From contig NZ_JACHHH010000012.1 of assembly GCF_014202695.1 (NCBI RefSeq), positions 1 to 64,000 on the forward strand: DNA of 64,000 nt, in the 5' to 3' direction. Positions 26,504-34,563 of the stretch are shown piece by piece. The notes under the pieces are model-generated. The model ran no database searches and was not told the origin of the DNA. It saw only the letters and a list, made by a program, of their open reading frames with translations. The stretch is from Oribacterium sinus. Lineage in GTDB: Bacteria; Bacillota; Clostridia; Lachnospirales; Lachnospiraceae. The stretch's first letter is position 1, and each line of letters begins with the position of its first letter. The translations under genes and the position numbers were made by a program.

Positions 26504-28017
26504 ATACCCTAAGCAATATCCCTAAAATCGTTTCTATAGAGTTTCAAAAAGCGCGCCATAAGCATTTTCCTTTGCTGTTCCTCGCAGCTCTGCTTTTGGA
26601 TTGTGCCTATCTGTTTTATGGCACAAAAGCGCATTCCGAGACATGGTTAAATATCTTTTATGCTCTTCCCATAATTAACACCCTGGTTCTGTCCGTACTT
26701 ATGGCTGTAATTGCTTCCCAGTCTGTGGACATGGAACACAAAGGCGCTATGTGGAACCTTCTTCCCACCTTGGAAAGCAGAGCTTCTATCTATCTGGGAA
26801 AGCTTTTCTTCGGTTTTATTGCCCTTGTCCTGTTTTGTACTTTCCAAATCGGTATGGTCCTTCTTGGGGGAAAGTTCTTAGGTTTTACCGGAGATATTCC
26901 GTCACATATTGTTCCGGTTCTGTTCTTCTCGGAACTTATCGGCGGAATGATTCTGTATCAGCTTCAATGCACGCTTTCCCTACTGTTTTCCAGCCAGTTT
27001 GCGGCTCTTTCCATTGCCTTCGGCGGTACCCTATCCGGCTTATTTCTGGCCTTTATCAGCACAGACATGTGGACTCCCTGGTCCGTTTTCTTCTCTCTTA
27101 GCCCTATCGGTATGGACTATGACAAAGCATCAAGACTCATGAGCCTAAGCCTAAGGTCTATCCCTATTTCCGATATTTTGCTAAGCCTGCTTTATCTCAT
27201 CGGCACATTTTTGCTTGGTCTCCTTCTTTTCACTCGGGCAGAGCAGGGAGAGACTTTATTTTCTCTCCATAGACAAAAAGTAAGTCGCAGTATGCACAGC
27301 AGTTTGTTTCCGGAATTTATCAAGTTAAAAAGGAACCCTATCTGGATTCCTTTCCTTCTGATTCCTCTGATTTCGGCACTGATTGGAACGGTGAATTTTA
27401 CGCAAAATCAGGGTGTCTTACAATATACTTGGGAAGATCTCTGGACCCAGCAATCTCTGTTTCTGGGGATGTTTTTCCTGGCTCCCCTCATCGGCATTCT
27501 CTGCAGTCTTCTGTGGCGAATGGAGCATCAAGGCAGTAACTGGAATCTGATTTTAACCATCACTTCCCCCGGAAAACTGCTTCGGGACAAATTGTTTACA
27601 GCAACCCTCCTCAGTACGCTCTGCATGGTCTGGATCAGTTTTATTTATCTTCTGAGCGGTAAAATCCTTGGCCTTCCGGGAACTGTTCCGGCAATCTTTT
27701 GGATGCGAATGCTTTCCGCTATCCTTTCCATTGCCGCAATTACTGCCCTGCAAAGTACCCTGTCCATGTTCTTCCACTCCTTTGCCCTTCCCATTGCGCT
27801 GGCATTTCTGGGTAGCTTGGTCGGCCTTACCCTAACCGTGAAAGGAGCCTACTATGCCCTGCCCTATTCCACCCTGATTTACGGCATGGGCAGTACTTCT
27901 ATCACCGGAGAGCTGAATTTTCCGATTCTCCTCCTAAGCTGTTCCTTTTATATTTTCGCTGCACTGGGCATCGGTATTCTGTATCTAAAGAAGAGCGATG
28001 TGAGAACGCATGTCTAA
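26500..28017 (+). CDS. Double-length lantibiotic-immunity ABC-2 permease
   Basis: 505 residues, about 12 membrane helices. It reads as two ABC-2 permease units in tandem: residues 10-250 (FQKARHKHFPLLFLAALLLD, MEHKGAMWNLLPTLES) and residues 265-500 (FIKLKRNPIWIPFLLIPLIS, MEHQGSNWNLILT). Each half repeats the E.K..N/H.....LL and MEH.G..WN.L signatures of MutE/MutG or SpaE/SpaG. In most such systems the two are separate genes of ~250 residues. No lantibiotic biosynthesis gene is nearby, so this is a resistance rather than producer-immunity locus. Confidence 0.88.
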   Translation: MNTLSNIPKIVSIEFQKARHKHFPLLFLAALLLDCAYLFYGTKAHSETWLNIFYALPIINTLVLSVLMAVIASQSVDMEHKGAMWNLLPTLESRASIYLGKLFFGFIALVLFCTFQIGMVLLGGKFLGFTGDIPSHIVPVLFFSELIGGMILYQLQCTLSLLFSSQFAALSIAFGGTLSGLFLAFISTDMWTPWSVFFSLSPIGMDYDKASRLMSLSLRSIPISDILLSLLYLIGTFLLGLLLFTRAEQGETLFSLHRQKVSRSMHSSLFPEFIKLKRNPIWIPFLLIPLISALIGTVNFTQNQGVLQYTWEDLWTQQSLFLGMFFLAPLIGILCSLLWRMEHQGSNWNLILTITSPGKLLRDKLFTATLLSTLCMVWISFIYLLSGKILGLPGTVPAIFWMRMLSAILSIAAITALQSTLSMFFHSFALPIALAFLGSLVGLTLTVKGAYYALPYSTLIYGMGSTSITGELNFPILLLSCSFYIFAALGIGILYLKKSDVRTHV

Positions 28018-28047
28018 AAGGTAAGGGCTTTTGGTTTTGACAAATAT

Positions 28048-28096
28048 AATACTACTGGACAATTTTTCGATTAGAGCATTATTGTCCAGTAGTATT
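28048..28096. repeat. Perfect 16-bp inverted repeat
   Basis: AATACTACTGGACAAT (28048-28063) and its exact complement ATTGTCCAGTAGTATT (28081-28096) around a 17-nt loop, just after the permease stop. No T-run on either side. Could be the scar or end of a mobile element, or a weak bidirectional terminator. The ~150 bases between it and the glyoxalase gene hold nothing I recognise. Confidence 0.8.
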
Positions 28097-28251
28097 AGAA
28101 TTTCATTAGAGGAATGAGTAATAGATAGGATATCAATCACAACTTCGAAAATACAGTTTACAACCAATTCCTCTACATGGGCTATATTCTCAAGATATAT
28201 CACGATGGTGCTCTGAAAATACTCTCTTTGTCCCGCTTCGAATCGGTAAAC

Positions 28252-28608
28252 TTATGGCAAAACCTCCAGCCAGTAGCCATCCGGGTCTTCAATGAAATAA
28301 ATACCCATAGCTTCATTTTCAAAGCAAATGCAGCCCATCTCCTGATGCTTCTTGTGCGCTTCCTCAAAATTATCCGCCTGAAATGCCAGATGGAATTCAC
28401 ACTCTCCCAGGTCGTAAGCCTGGGGGTGGTCTTTCAGCCAAGTCAGTTCCAACTCAAAATCGCCCACATCGCTTCTTAAGTACACTATGATAAAGTCTTC
28501 GCTGGTCTTTCTTCTCACCTCATGTAAATCAAGGGCTTCCTCATAGAATCGAAGGGAACGATCCAAATCGGATACATTTAAATTCTCGTGAATCATCTTA
28601 AACTTCAT
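28252..28608 (-). CDS. Glyoxalase/VOC family protein (lactoylglutathione lyase-like)
   Basis: 118 residues, two beta-alpha-beta-beta-beta VOC units. Metal-ligand positions resemble glyoxalase I: HENLNVSDLDRSLRFYEEAL (His near 6), ELELTW (Glu), CEFHLAFQ (His), IYFIEDPDGYWLEVLP (Glu). ATG at 28608 overlaps the upstream stop as ATGA, which decides the start. May remove methylglyoxal or a related aldehyde; specificity not deducible. Confidence 0.87.
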   Translation of the reverse strand: MKFKMIHENLNVSDLDRSLRFYEEALDLHEVRRKTSEDFIIVYLRSDVGDFELELTWLKDHPQAYDLGECEFHLAFQADNFEEAHKKHQEMGCICFENEAMGIYFIEDPDGYWLEVLP

Positions 28609-29291
28609 AGCTTTTCTCCTTTCGCTGTTTCCGTGTTGTTGATCCGTGAACGATACTTTGGATATTCGGTAAGAAAGCGCTGGATCACAGCGGGCTCTCC
28701 CCAGTAATGCATCGGAAATATGGCATCGCAATCCACATTTTCAAGAAAATACAGAATCCCGTCGGCATAGTGCGCTTCCAGTCTCGGATCAAGGGGAACG
28801 AAGGCAAGGTCAAAATGTCTGCCCTTGATTCGCGAAATCTCCCTGTGATAAATCTCGCGGAGCCTCCGATTATCTTCTTCCGGTTCTCCCTCCCAATACC
28901 AGTCGTTTAAGTCCCCGGCATGATAGATAGAGCCTTCCTTTGTTTTTAGTATAAAGGCAACTCCGCTATCATTGGAAAGCAGCGTCTCAAGCTGAATTCC
29001 ATGATCCAACGGATAGCTTTTGTCGGCTTCAACAAAGCAATGCTTGACCTTGGACAGACGCTTTTCATCCCGTATATCGTTTGCCAATACCGCCTGATAG
29101 CTCATCCCCTGCCCGTCGAGCAAGGAAAAAATCTTCGGATTATAATGATCCCCATGGACATGACTGCAAAAAACAAATACTTCTTTTTTCTTGTTCAGAG
29201 GCGGTAATTCTCCCCTGTAATAGTCAAAAATAATATAGCAGTCTTCTAATTCCAGTAAAAAACCGCTGTGGTTCAGATATGTTACTTTCAT
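28605..29291 (-). CDS. MBL-fold metallohydrolase (UlaG-like)
   Basis: 228 residues. The metal site HVHGDHYN (about 45-52) matches HxHxDH except for Gly-Asp-His order typical of the UlaG/L-ascorbate lactonase-like group; further ligands are in IYHAGDLNDWYW and FPMHYWGEP. N-terminal YLNHSGFLLE is characteristic of this small MBL subfamily. Cytoplasmic. Co-transcribed with the glyoxalase. Confidence 0.87.
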   Translation of the reverse strand: MKVTYLNHSGFLLELEDCYIIFDYYRGELPPLNKKKEVFVFCSHVHGDHYNPKIFSLLDGQGMSYQAVLANDIRDEKRLSKVKHCFVEADKSYPLDHGIQLETLLSNDSGVAFILKTKEGSIYHAGDLNDWYWEGEPEEDNRRLREIYHREISRIKGRHFDLAFVPLDPRLEAHYADGILYFLENVDCDAIFPMHYWGEPAVIQRFLTEYPKYRSRINNTETAKGEKL

Positions 29292-29340
29292 GATGTTACT
29301 CCGTAAAATATTTTATTTTCTCGGTATGGAGATTGTTGCT

Positions 29341-29410
29341 CTCCCTTCCTTACCTGCTTACTTCCATCCTTGCTTACTTGAATCCTTGCTCCCTTACTTC
29401 CTTACGTTTT
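29341..29410 (-). repeat. Low-complexity TTACTTCCTTGC-like repeats
   Basis: Upstream of the MBL gene, CTTACTTCC/CCTTGCTTACTT units repeat loosely for ~70 bases; on the minus strand this is AAGGA/AAGTAAG-rich. Not coding. Confidence 0.5.
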
Positions 29411-29467
29411 CCCACTCTATATGCTCTTCAGTATAAGTTGCGCTACATTTACTGTCAACGAGGGACC

Positions 29468-29525
29468 GGAAATAGACAGTCGGCTTTGCTTCATAACGGT
29501 AGAGGTCCTGCATTGGCATAGCAAT
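29468..29525 (-). pseudogene. Scrap of a second DUF1848 gene
   Basis: About 55 bases match the region encoding CKYCYANAEPSIVMKQSRL in the intact DUF1848 gene at 30742-31710 (same strand), with a single-base deletion and a few substitutions. The flanks do not match. The remaining ~100 bases to the phosphoesterase gene show nothing recognisable. Confidence 0.75.
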
Positions 29526-29654
29526 ATTTACAAGGGAGGTGAGTTCAGATCTTTTCTTGGATGAGAGGGGGGTGGAAAAAAATGATAGTGGAAATTTTGG
29601 GAAAATAAATTGAAATAACATACTCTGTGAAGAGGGAAAGCATTTTCCCTCCGT

Positions 29655-30623
29655 TTAGGAAAGATCTATAACAACCAGCTCCGGCCGGTTAAAGATTCGC
29701 GGAATACGGGTACTTTCTCTTGCCAGCCCTCGACTGACAATCATATAAGAATCGTCAAAGCGATATTTTCCCCCGGCATATCGGGGAAAGAAGCCCTGAT
29801 TCGGCGCGAAGAGTCCATTGATGATTCCGGGCAGGCGCCATTGTCCGCCATGAGCATGTCCCGCTAAGATTAGATCAAAATCATAGTTTAAGTAGGAGTC
29901 AATCAACTCCGGACGATGGGCAAGAAGGATACTGTAGTTCCCATTTTCCGATGCGACAGCTGCATCTTTCAATTGTTCGGTAATGCTGTAGTTCTTATCG
30001 GTGTACTTAAGAATATCCGGATCTGATATACCGCATATGTTTAATTTTTGCCCGCGCACATCAATCGTATCAAAACTGCCCTCCAAGACAGGAACATTGT
30101 AGGATTCGAAGATTTTCAGTATCTTTTCTATCTCACGGCTCCAATACTCATGGTTTCCGGTAACGTAGTAGCAAGGGTATTTATCCGCTATAGCACGAAG
30201 TACCAGCTCGGTATTCCGATGGGGAAGCTTATCATCACAAATATCTCCTCCCAGTAAAATAATATCCGGCTTCTGTGCATGAATCGCGTCTATAAGCTCG
30301 CGTTGCCCTTCCCCATAGGAGCAGGAATGTAAATCCGTGATGAGGACAATTCGAACAGGTGCTGTCAGTTTCTCACTTTCCAGCGAATAGTGTTGTATTT
30401 TCAATTTGGTATTAAAGGCAAAGGGCGCTGTGATGCCTAAAATGCAGGCAAGGAGTAAGGCAAGTATCTTGCGTTGTTTCTTGCCTGACTTATTATGATT
30501 CGGCTTGTCTTGCTTCTCGACTTTCACTTTCTCTTGCATCTGCTCTGTCTGTTCTATATGTTCTGTTTTCCCTATATTTTCTGTTTGTTTTCCCTGTACT
30601 TTGTTTTCTTGAACTTCTTTCAA
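29655..30623 (-). CDS. Membrane-anchored metallophosphoesterase (YkuE type)
   Basis: 322 residues. The first ~48 are a very charged Gln/Glu/Lys-rich stretch, then one membrane helix (about 53-72) and a calcineurin-like domain: ITDLHSC, LGGDICDD, GNHEYW, HRPE, and AGHAHGGQWR supply the two-metal site. The start is TTG at 30623 with AAAGGAG upstream. Predicted to hydrolyse a phosphoester outside or at the membrane. The charged tail, with NIGKTEHIEQTEQ-like repeats, is unusual and may be variable. Confidence 0.88.
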   Translation of the reverse strand: MKEVQENKVQGKQTENIGKTEHIEQTEQMQEKVKVEKQDKPNHNKSGKKQRKILALLLACILGITAPFAFNTKLKIQHYSLESEKLTAPVRIVLITDLHSCSYGEGQRELIDAIHAQKPDIILLGGDICDDKLPHRNTELVLRAIADKYPCYYVTGNHEYWSREIEKILKIFESYNVPVLEGSFDTIDVRGQKLNICGISDPDILKYTDKNYSITEQLKDAAVASENGNYSILLAHRPELIDSYLNYDFDLILAGHAHGGQWRLPGIINGLFAPNQGFFPRYAGGKYRFDDSYMIVSRGLARESTRIPRIFNRPELVVIDLS

Positions 30624-30741
30624 CTGTTTTCTCCTTTATTGGGTAAATTTTCCGACTTAAATTTTCAGTCCATAGCTTCTCCAATAGCAAAATGGGGATA
30701 TTCCTGATTCTCGCTATAATTACTTAAGTATATTTCCTTAG

Positions 30742-31710
30742 CTATAATTCCAAGCTCATTTGTCCGTCCGCCCAAGACTGCTGGGGTACATCATGAATAC
30801 TGTCACTTTTCTCGTAATTTCCGATTAAGAATGGAGATTTCGGATCATGCAGTCGGCTTTGCTTCATAACGATAGAGGGTTCTGCATTAGCATAGCAATA
30901 TTTACAAAAGTGTTTACAGCTGTTATAGGCGCCGATATCGCAGGAAAGATAGCAAGCGCATGCTGCTCTTGCCCCCTTCTTTTTCGGTACATGCAAGCGT
31001 TTTCCAATGGCTTTCTCATAATCGCTGATAAGCATACATCCACCACAATCTGCCCCATACTCAGCCAATTCCTTCCCCTCCGCACAGGGCTTCAATGTCA
31101 TGCCATGGGAACGAGCAATCTCAATCATAGCCTTTCCCAGTAGAAGTCTATCTTCCTTCACAAGAACCTTAAGCTCCGGAAAGTTCCGCTTCACCTTTGG
31201 GTAAAGGTCTACAAAACTGATGACGGCTGTTTTCGTATATCCCTCCAATGCCGTAGCAATCTGCTCGAAAGCTTTCAAATGATAGTCTTTGCTATATCTT
31301 TCAGACAGAAAAATCGGGTCGTAACGCCAGCCGATAGAATTCACTCCCAGCTGCATGGAAAGATGTTTGAAATGCTCTATAAGTAAATGTTTATCCGGCA
31401 CATTCGGCTCTATATCTTTTCCATAAGGGGTAATGCTAAGAAACCAGTATTGTCTATAAGCCCTTAAAAGCTCCATGTACGGGAACATGGGAGCCGGATT
31501 TTTCGTGCAAAAACCAATGACATCCACCACGGAAGGATCAAGGCGATAGCGACTGACTTGACTTGGATTGTAGGGATTTCGCACGCAAACAAAGCCCTCT
31601 TTCAACCTGTTTGCAAACCATTCCGCATAGAAGGCAGGAATGTCCGTCCTCTGTCCCGTGTTAATAATCAAGTTAAATGCCTCCTTTGGATGCTTCCATT
31701 TTACGCGCAA
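30742..31710 (-). CDS. DUF1848 domain protein
   Basis: 322 residues. GQRTDIPAFYAEWFANRLKEG at the N-terminus and CTKNPAPM are DUF1848 blocks; the C-terminus has CACYLSCDIG...CKHFCKYCYAN, a Cys cluster that could hold an iron-sulfur centre, as in spore photoproduct lyase-like proteins. The activity is not established. The start is probably TTG at 31710 with AAGGGA upstream; relatives start close to the RTDIP block. A broken scrap of a second copy lies at 29468-29525. Confidence 0.85.
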   Translation of the reverse strand: MRVKWKHPKEAFNLIINTGQRTDIPAFYAEWFANRLKEGFVCVRNPYNPSQVSRYRLDPSVVDVIGFCTKNPAPMFPYMELLRAYRQYWFLSITPYGKDIEPNVPDKHLLIEHFKHLSMQLGVNSIGWRYDPIFLSERYSKDYHLKAFEQIATALEGYTKTAVISFVDLYPKVKRNFPELKVLVKEDRLLLGKAMIEIARSHGMTLKPCAEGKELAEYGADCGGCMLISDYEKAIGKRLHVPKKKGARAACACYLSCDIGAYNSCKHFCKYCYANAEPSIVMKQSRLHDPKSPFLIGNYEKSDSIHDVPQQSWADGQMSLEL

Positions 31711-31751
31711 TGTTTTCCCTTAACTTATGTGCTATCAAGAATTATAAAGGC

Positions 31752-32624
31752 CTACCATAAGCATTCCAATATCAGCTCTTTATTTCTCAATCTTTCAAGC
31801 CATTGTTCTCCTTTATACCCCAATCCATGAATAATTGCGGCTAGGCCTCCTGCTACAGCTCCCACGGTGTCCGTATCTTCCCCAAGATTCACAGCCGCTA
31901 AAACATCATTGTCATAGTACTTGATTACAGCCCTCGTGCTTTCCTCATTTTCCTCAATGTGACTGATTGCCCACAAAGCTGCTTCCAAGGTGTCCACCAC
32001 ATATCCTGAGGATCTGATTTCCGTACTATCCAACTGATGAATTCGATGGAGCCTATCGAAGGGCTTATCATACTGCAAGGTGGGAAGGATATCCAAAATA
32101 TTCTCTCCGGCAAGCAGTCTTTTTGCCACATGCACGTAGATTACACAGGCCTCCTCCGAAATCCAATGCCCGTGGGTAATGGCGGAAACGGCTCTTATTT
32201 CTTCATCCGTACATTCCACAAATGCCAAGGGCAGGATACGCATAAGGGAACCATTGCCATTGGAGCGCTCCCCTACGCAGGGTTTACCACTGGTCAGCGC
32301 CTCATAGGTGGCATGACCGATATCAAAAACTTCTCCATTGGCGGTAAAGGCATTTTCCCGGAGCCAGGAAAGAAAACGCTTTCTGATGTCCTCGATATGG
32401 ATTTTCCCGTTATTTTCCTTGAGGCTTTTCAGGGTCGCCAAGGTCATGGACGTATCATCCGACCAGGTTCCTGCCGGCTGATGATGACAGCCATAGCCTG
32501 TGAGGTCCGTGCAAAGGAAGCTTCCCCGTTCCTGAAATTCATAAGGAACGCCAAGGGCATCGCCGATGGCAAAGCCAAAAATGGCGTTATAGAGTTGTTT
32601 GTTATTAGGGAGAATATTCTGCAT
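31752..32624 (-). CDS. ADP-ribosylglycohydrolase family protein
   Basis: 290 residues, all-helical ARH fold. Metal/ADP-ribose motifs are intact: FGFAIGDALGVPYEF, WSDDTSMTLAT, GNGSLMRILPLAF, and GEDTDTVGAVAGGLA. Predicted to remove ADP-ribose from a protein or nucleic acid target. ATG with AAAGGA upstream. A shortened, decayed relative lies 5.4 kb away at 37189-37373. Possibly linked to a toxin or NAD-related system, but no ADP-ribosyltransferase gene is visible here. Confidence 0.9.
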   Translation of the reverse strand: MQNILPNNKQLYNAIFGFAIGDALGVPYEFQERGSFLCTDLTGYGCHHQPAGTWSDDTSMTLATLKSLKENNGKIHIEDIRKRFLSWLRENAFTANGEVFDIGHATYEALTSGKPCVGERSNGNGSLMRILPLAFVECTDEEIRAVSAITHGHWISEEACVIYVHVAKRLLAGENILDILPTLQYDKPFDRLHRIHQLDSTEIRSSGYVVDTLEAALWAISHIEENEESTRAVIKYYDNDVLAAVNLGEDTDTVGAVAGGLAAIIHGLGYKGEQWLERLRNKELILECLW

Positions 32625-32627
32625 ATA

Positions 32628-32753
32628 TTAGTCCTTTATTTTCTGATAATCTACTATTCTGTACTTAATGGTTCGCACGCTTACGCCTATTTCCTTACAA
32701 AGAGATCTTTTCCCTTTCCTTTCATGGGAGATAACATGCCCAGATTCAGCATT
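32628..32753 (-). pseudogene. Short C-terminal fragment of a DNA-binding protein
   Basis: An open frame without a start ends LCKEIGVSVRTIKYRIVDYQ..., which looks like a helix-turn-helix. It sits between the ADP-ribosylglycohydrolase and the BRO remnant. The parent family is not identified. Confidence 0.35.
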
Positions 32754-32760
32754 TTATTAA

Positions 32761-33319
32761 TTAATTAGGAATTTCTTTTGTTACATCGCTGATTAGTCTT
32801 CCGAAGTCAATCGCATTCTTTGTAGTAATGACAGGTTTTCCGGTTTCTTGTTCAAGTGTTTCCTTAGCTACCTTTGCAACATTACCGCCTCGTTTGGCAA
32901 CCTTCTTATTTTCTTCTAAGCCTTGCGGATTAGATGCATTGGCAATATCTTTTGTTGCTGTCTCAGCAAGCATATTGAGAAAAGTGTTCTTTTCCGACTT
33001 CAGCCAGCCACATCTTAAACGGTTCGGCTTTCGGAGATGGCACAGATTGAATGATACGGAATATTCCTTGCATGTCCGCAACATCGCTTTCTCTCATTTT
33101 CCCGTCAGCAGCCTTTAATTTCAACCCGTGACAAAATGTCACGACTTCACTTCCTTCTTCCTTTAATCTTTGTTTTAACTTTCTCCAATATGCTCCCGGG
33201 TCTTTGCTGTCAGTTAGTGTTCCTACAACATCGACAACACTGAAATACCATTCTTCCTTATCGTTGTCCCAAACAGAGCGTATCTGATTGCCTTCAAATA
33301 TTTTGATTTCGTTATTCAT
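32761..33319 (-). pseudogene. BRO-family/DinD-like protein with internal deletion
   Basis: The first part (from ATG 33319: MNNEIKIFEGNQIRSVWD, YWRKLKQRLKEEG, FKMWLAEVGKE) is a BRO N-terminal domain. A different frame then continues NTFLNMLAETATKDI...SNPQGLEENKKVAKRGG, the C-terminal signature of the same phage-antirepressor/DNA-damage protein family. Roughly 100 residues between AEVGKE and NMLAE are absent, and the frames no longer match, so no full product is made. Phage- or island-derived. Confidence 0.8.
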
Positions 33320-33392
33320 CTTATCCACTTCCTTTATGACGGGTTTTTCATTCCTTGATAAATTCCAAAATATCATCAACCTTGCAACCAAG

Positions 33393-33436
33393 GGCTGGCA
33401 GATTTTTATTGAACAGACGGGTTATTTACCATTTAC
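33393..33436 (+). repeat. Left copy of ~43-bp direct repeat bracketing the ars block
   Basis: GGCTGGCAGATTTTTATTG... aligns over about 43 bases (roughly 80% identical, one gap) with 37494-37536 in the same orientation. It overlaps the acr3 stop region. Confidence 0.6.
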
Positions 33437-34472
33437 GATTAAATTTATTTTCCATAGAATTGGCAAACTTTACCAAGGCTAACATAACAGGAACCTCAAC
33501 CAGAACACCTACTACGGTTGTTAGCGTTGCTCCTGATAATAACCCAAATAAAGATATAGAAACTGCAACGGAAAGCTCAAAAAAGTTTGATGCACCAATC
33601 ATGCTACAGGGAGCTGCAATTGAAAATGGCAGCTTTGCTAAATATGCCATGAAAAATGTTATTGCAAATATAAACAAAGTTTGAATGATCAAAGGAATTG
33701 CAATAAGGATAATATTTACTGGCTGATCCAATATCTTCTGTCCTTGAAACGAAAATATTATAATCAACGTCAACAATAATCCCATCATAGTGTATTTATC
33801 AAATGCAGGGATAAAGGTTTTATTTAGGTAGTCCTCCCCTTTATTTTTAATGATTATACTTCTAGTTACCATGCTTAAAACAAGAGGAACAACAATAAAT
33901 AATACAATGGACAATAAAAGTGTTCCCCATGGAATATTTATATTTCCAACCTTTAATAAGAAGCTCACAATCGGTATATATGCAATCAAAATAATTAAGT
34001 CGTTACTAGCTACCTGTACTAAGGTATAAGCACTATCACCTCTTGTTAACTTGCTCCATACAAATACCATTGCGGTACATGGTGCAGCTCCGAGTAAAAC
34101 CGCCCCGGCTAAATATTCTGATGCCAATTCCTTATTTATAAATCCCTTATAAATAATAAAGAAAAATAAGGAAGAAATTAAATACATGCTGAGTGGCTTA
34201 ATGATCCAATTCACAAACCATGTAATAAATAGACCTTTAGGATTTTTTCCTATATCTTTGATACTCTTAAAATCAATTTTCAACATCATTGGATAAATCA
34301 TTATCCAAAGTAAAATTGTTGTTGGTATAGACACGTTATAGAACTCGAATTTTCCTAACCATTCCGGAATAGAAGGATAATATTTCCCAATAAATATGCC
34401 TATTACCATACAAATCAACACCCAAAAAGTCAGGTTTTTTTCAAAAAAACCAATTCCATTTGTTTTCTTCAT
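33426..34472 (-). CDS. acr3: Arsenite efflux transporter ACR3
   Basis: 348 residues, ten membrane helices. GAAPCTAMVFVWSKLTRGD contains the conserved Cys of ACR3 proteins; FFEKNLTFWVLICMVIGIFIG and MIYPMMLKIDF are N-terminal family blocks, and SNFFELSVAVSI matches the second conserved Cys/Glu region. Exports As(III). Last gene of arsR-arsD-arsA-acr3, working with the ArsA ATPase, an arrangement in which ArsA normally energises the pump. Confidence 0.94.
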   Translation of the reverse strand: MKKTNGIGFFEKNLTFWVLICMVIGIFIGKYYPSIPEWLGKFEFYNVSIPTTILLWIMIYPMMLKIDFKSIKDIGKNPKGLFITWFVNWIIKPLSMYLISSLFFFIIYKGFINKELASEYLAGAVLLGAAPCTAMVFVWSKLTRGDSAYTLVQVASNDLIILIAYIPIVSFLLKVGNINIPWGTLLLSIVLFIVVPLVLSMVTRSIIIKNKGEDYLNKTFIPAFDKYTMMGLLLTLIIIFSFQGQKILDQPVNIILIAIPLIIQTLFIFAITFFMAYLAKLPFSIAAPCSMIGASNFFELSVAVSISLFGLLSGATLTTVVGVLVEVPVMLALVKFANSMENKFNRKW

Positions 34473-34563
34473 TTCTAAATCGCCTCAACTTTCTCAATTA
34501 TTTTATGAACCTTACTTTCCATCTCCTTAATGCTTTGTATAAACTCTTCATCATTTTTTCTTC
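34473..34563 (-). other. arsA-acr3 spacer with a startless coding-like stretch
   Basis: One frame reads DEEFIQSIKEMESKVHKIIE... and stops just before acr3, but it has no start codon and is closed upstream. It may be the residue of a deleted gene. Confidence 0.3.

Noticed and set aside
27985-28203. 72-codon minus-strand ORF after the permease gene
   Set aside because: Overlaps the permease end and spans the inverted repeat; no Shine-Dalgarno or family resemblance.
32037-32768. 243-codon plus-strand ORF
   Set aside because: Antisense shadow of the ADP-ribosylglycohydrolase gene, whose motifs are intact.
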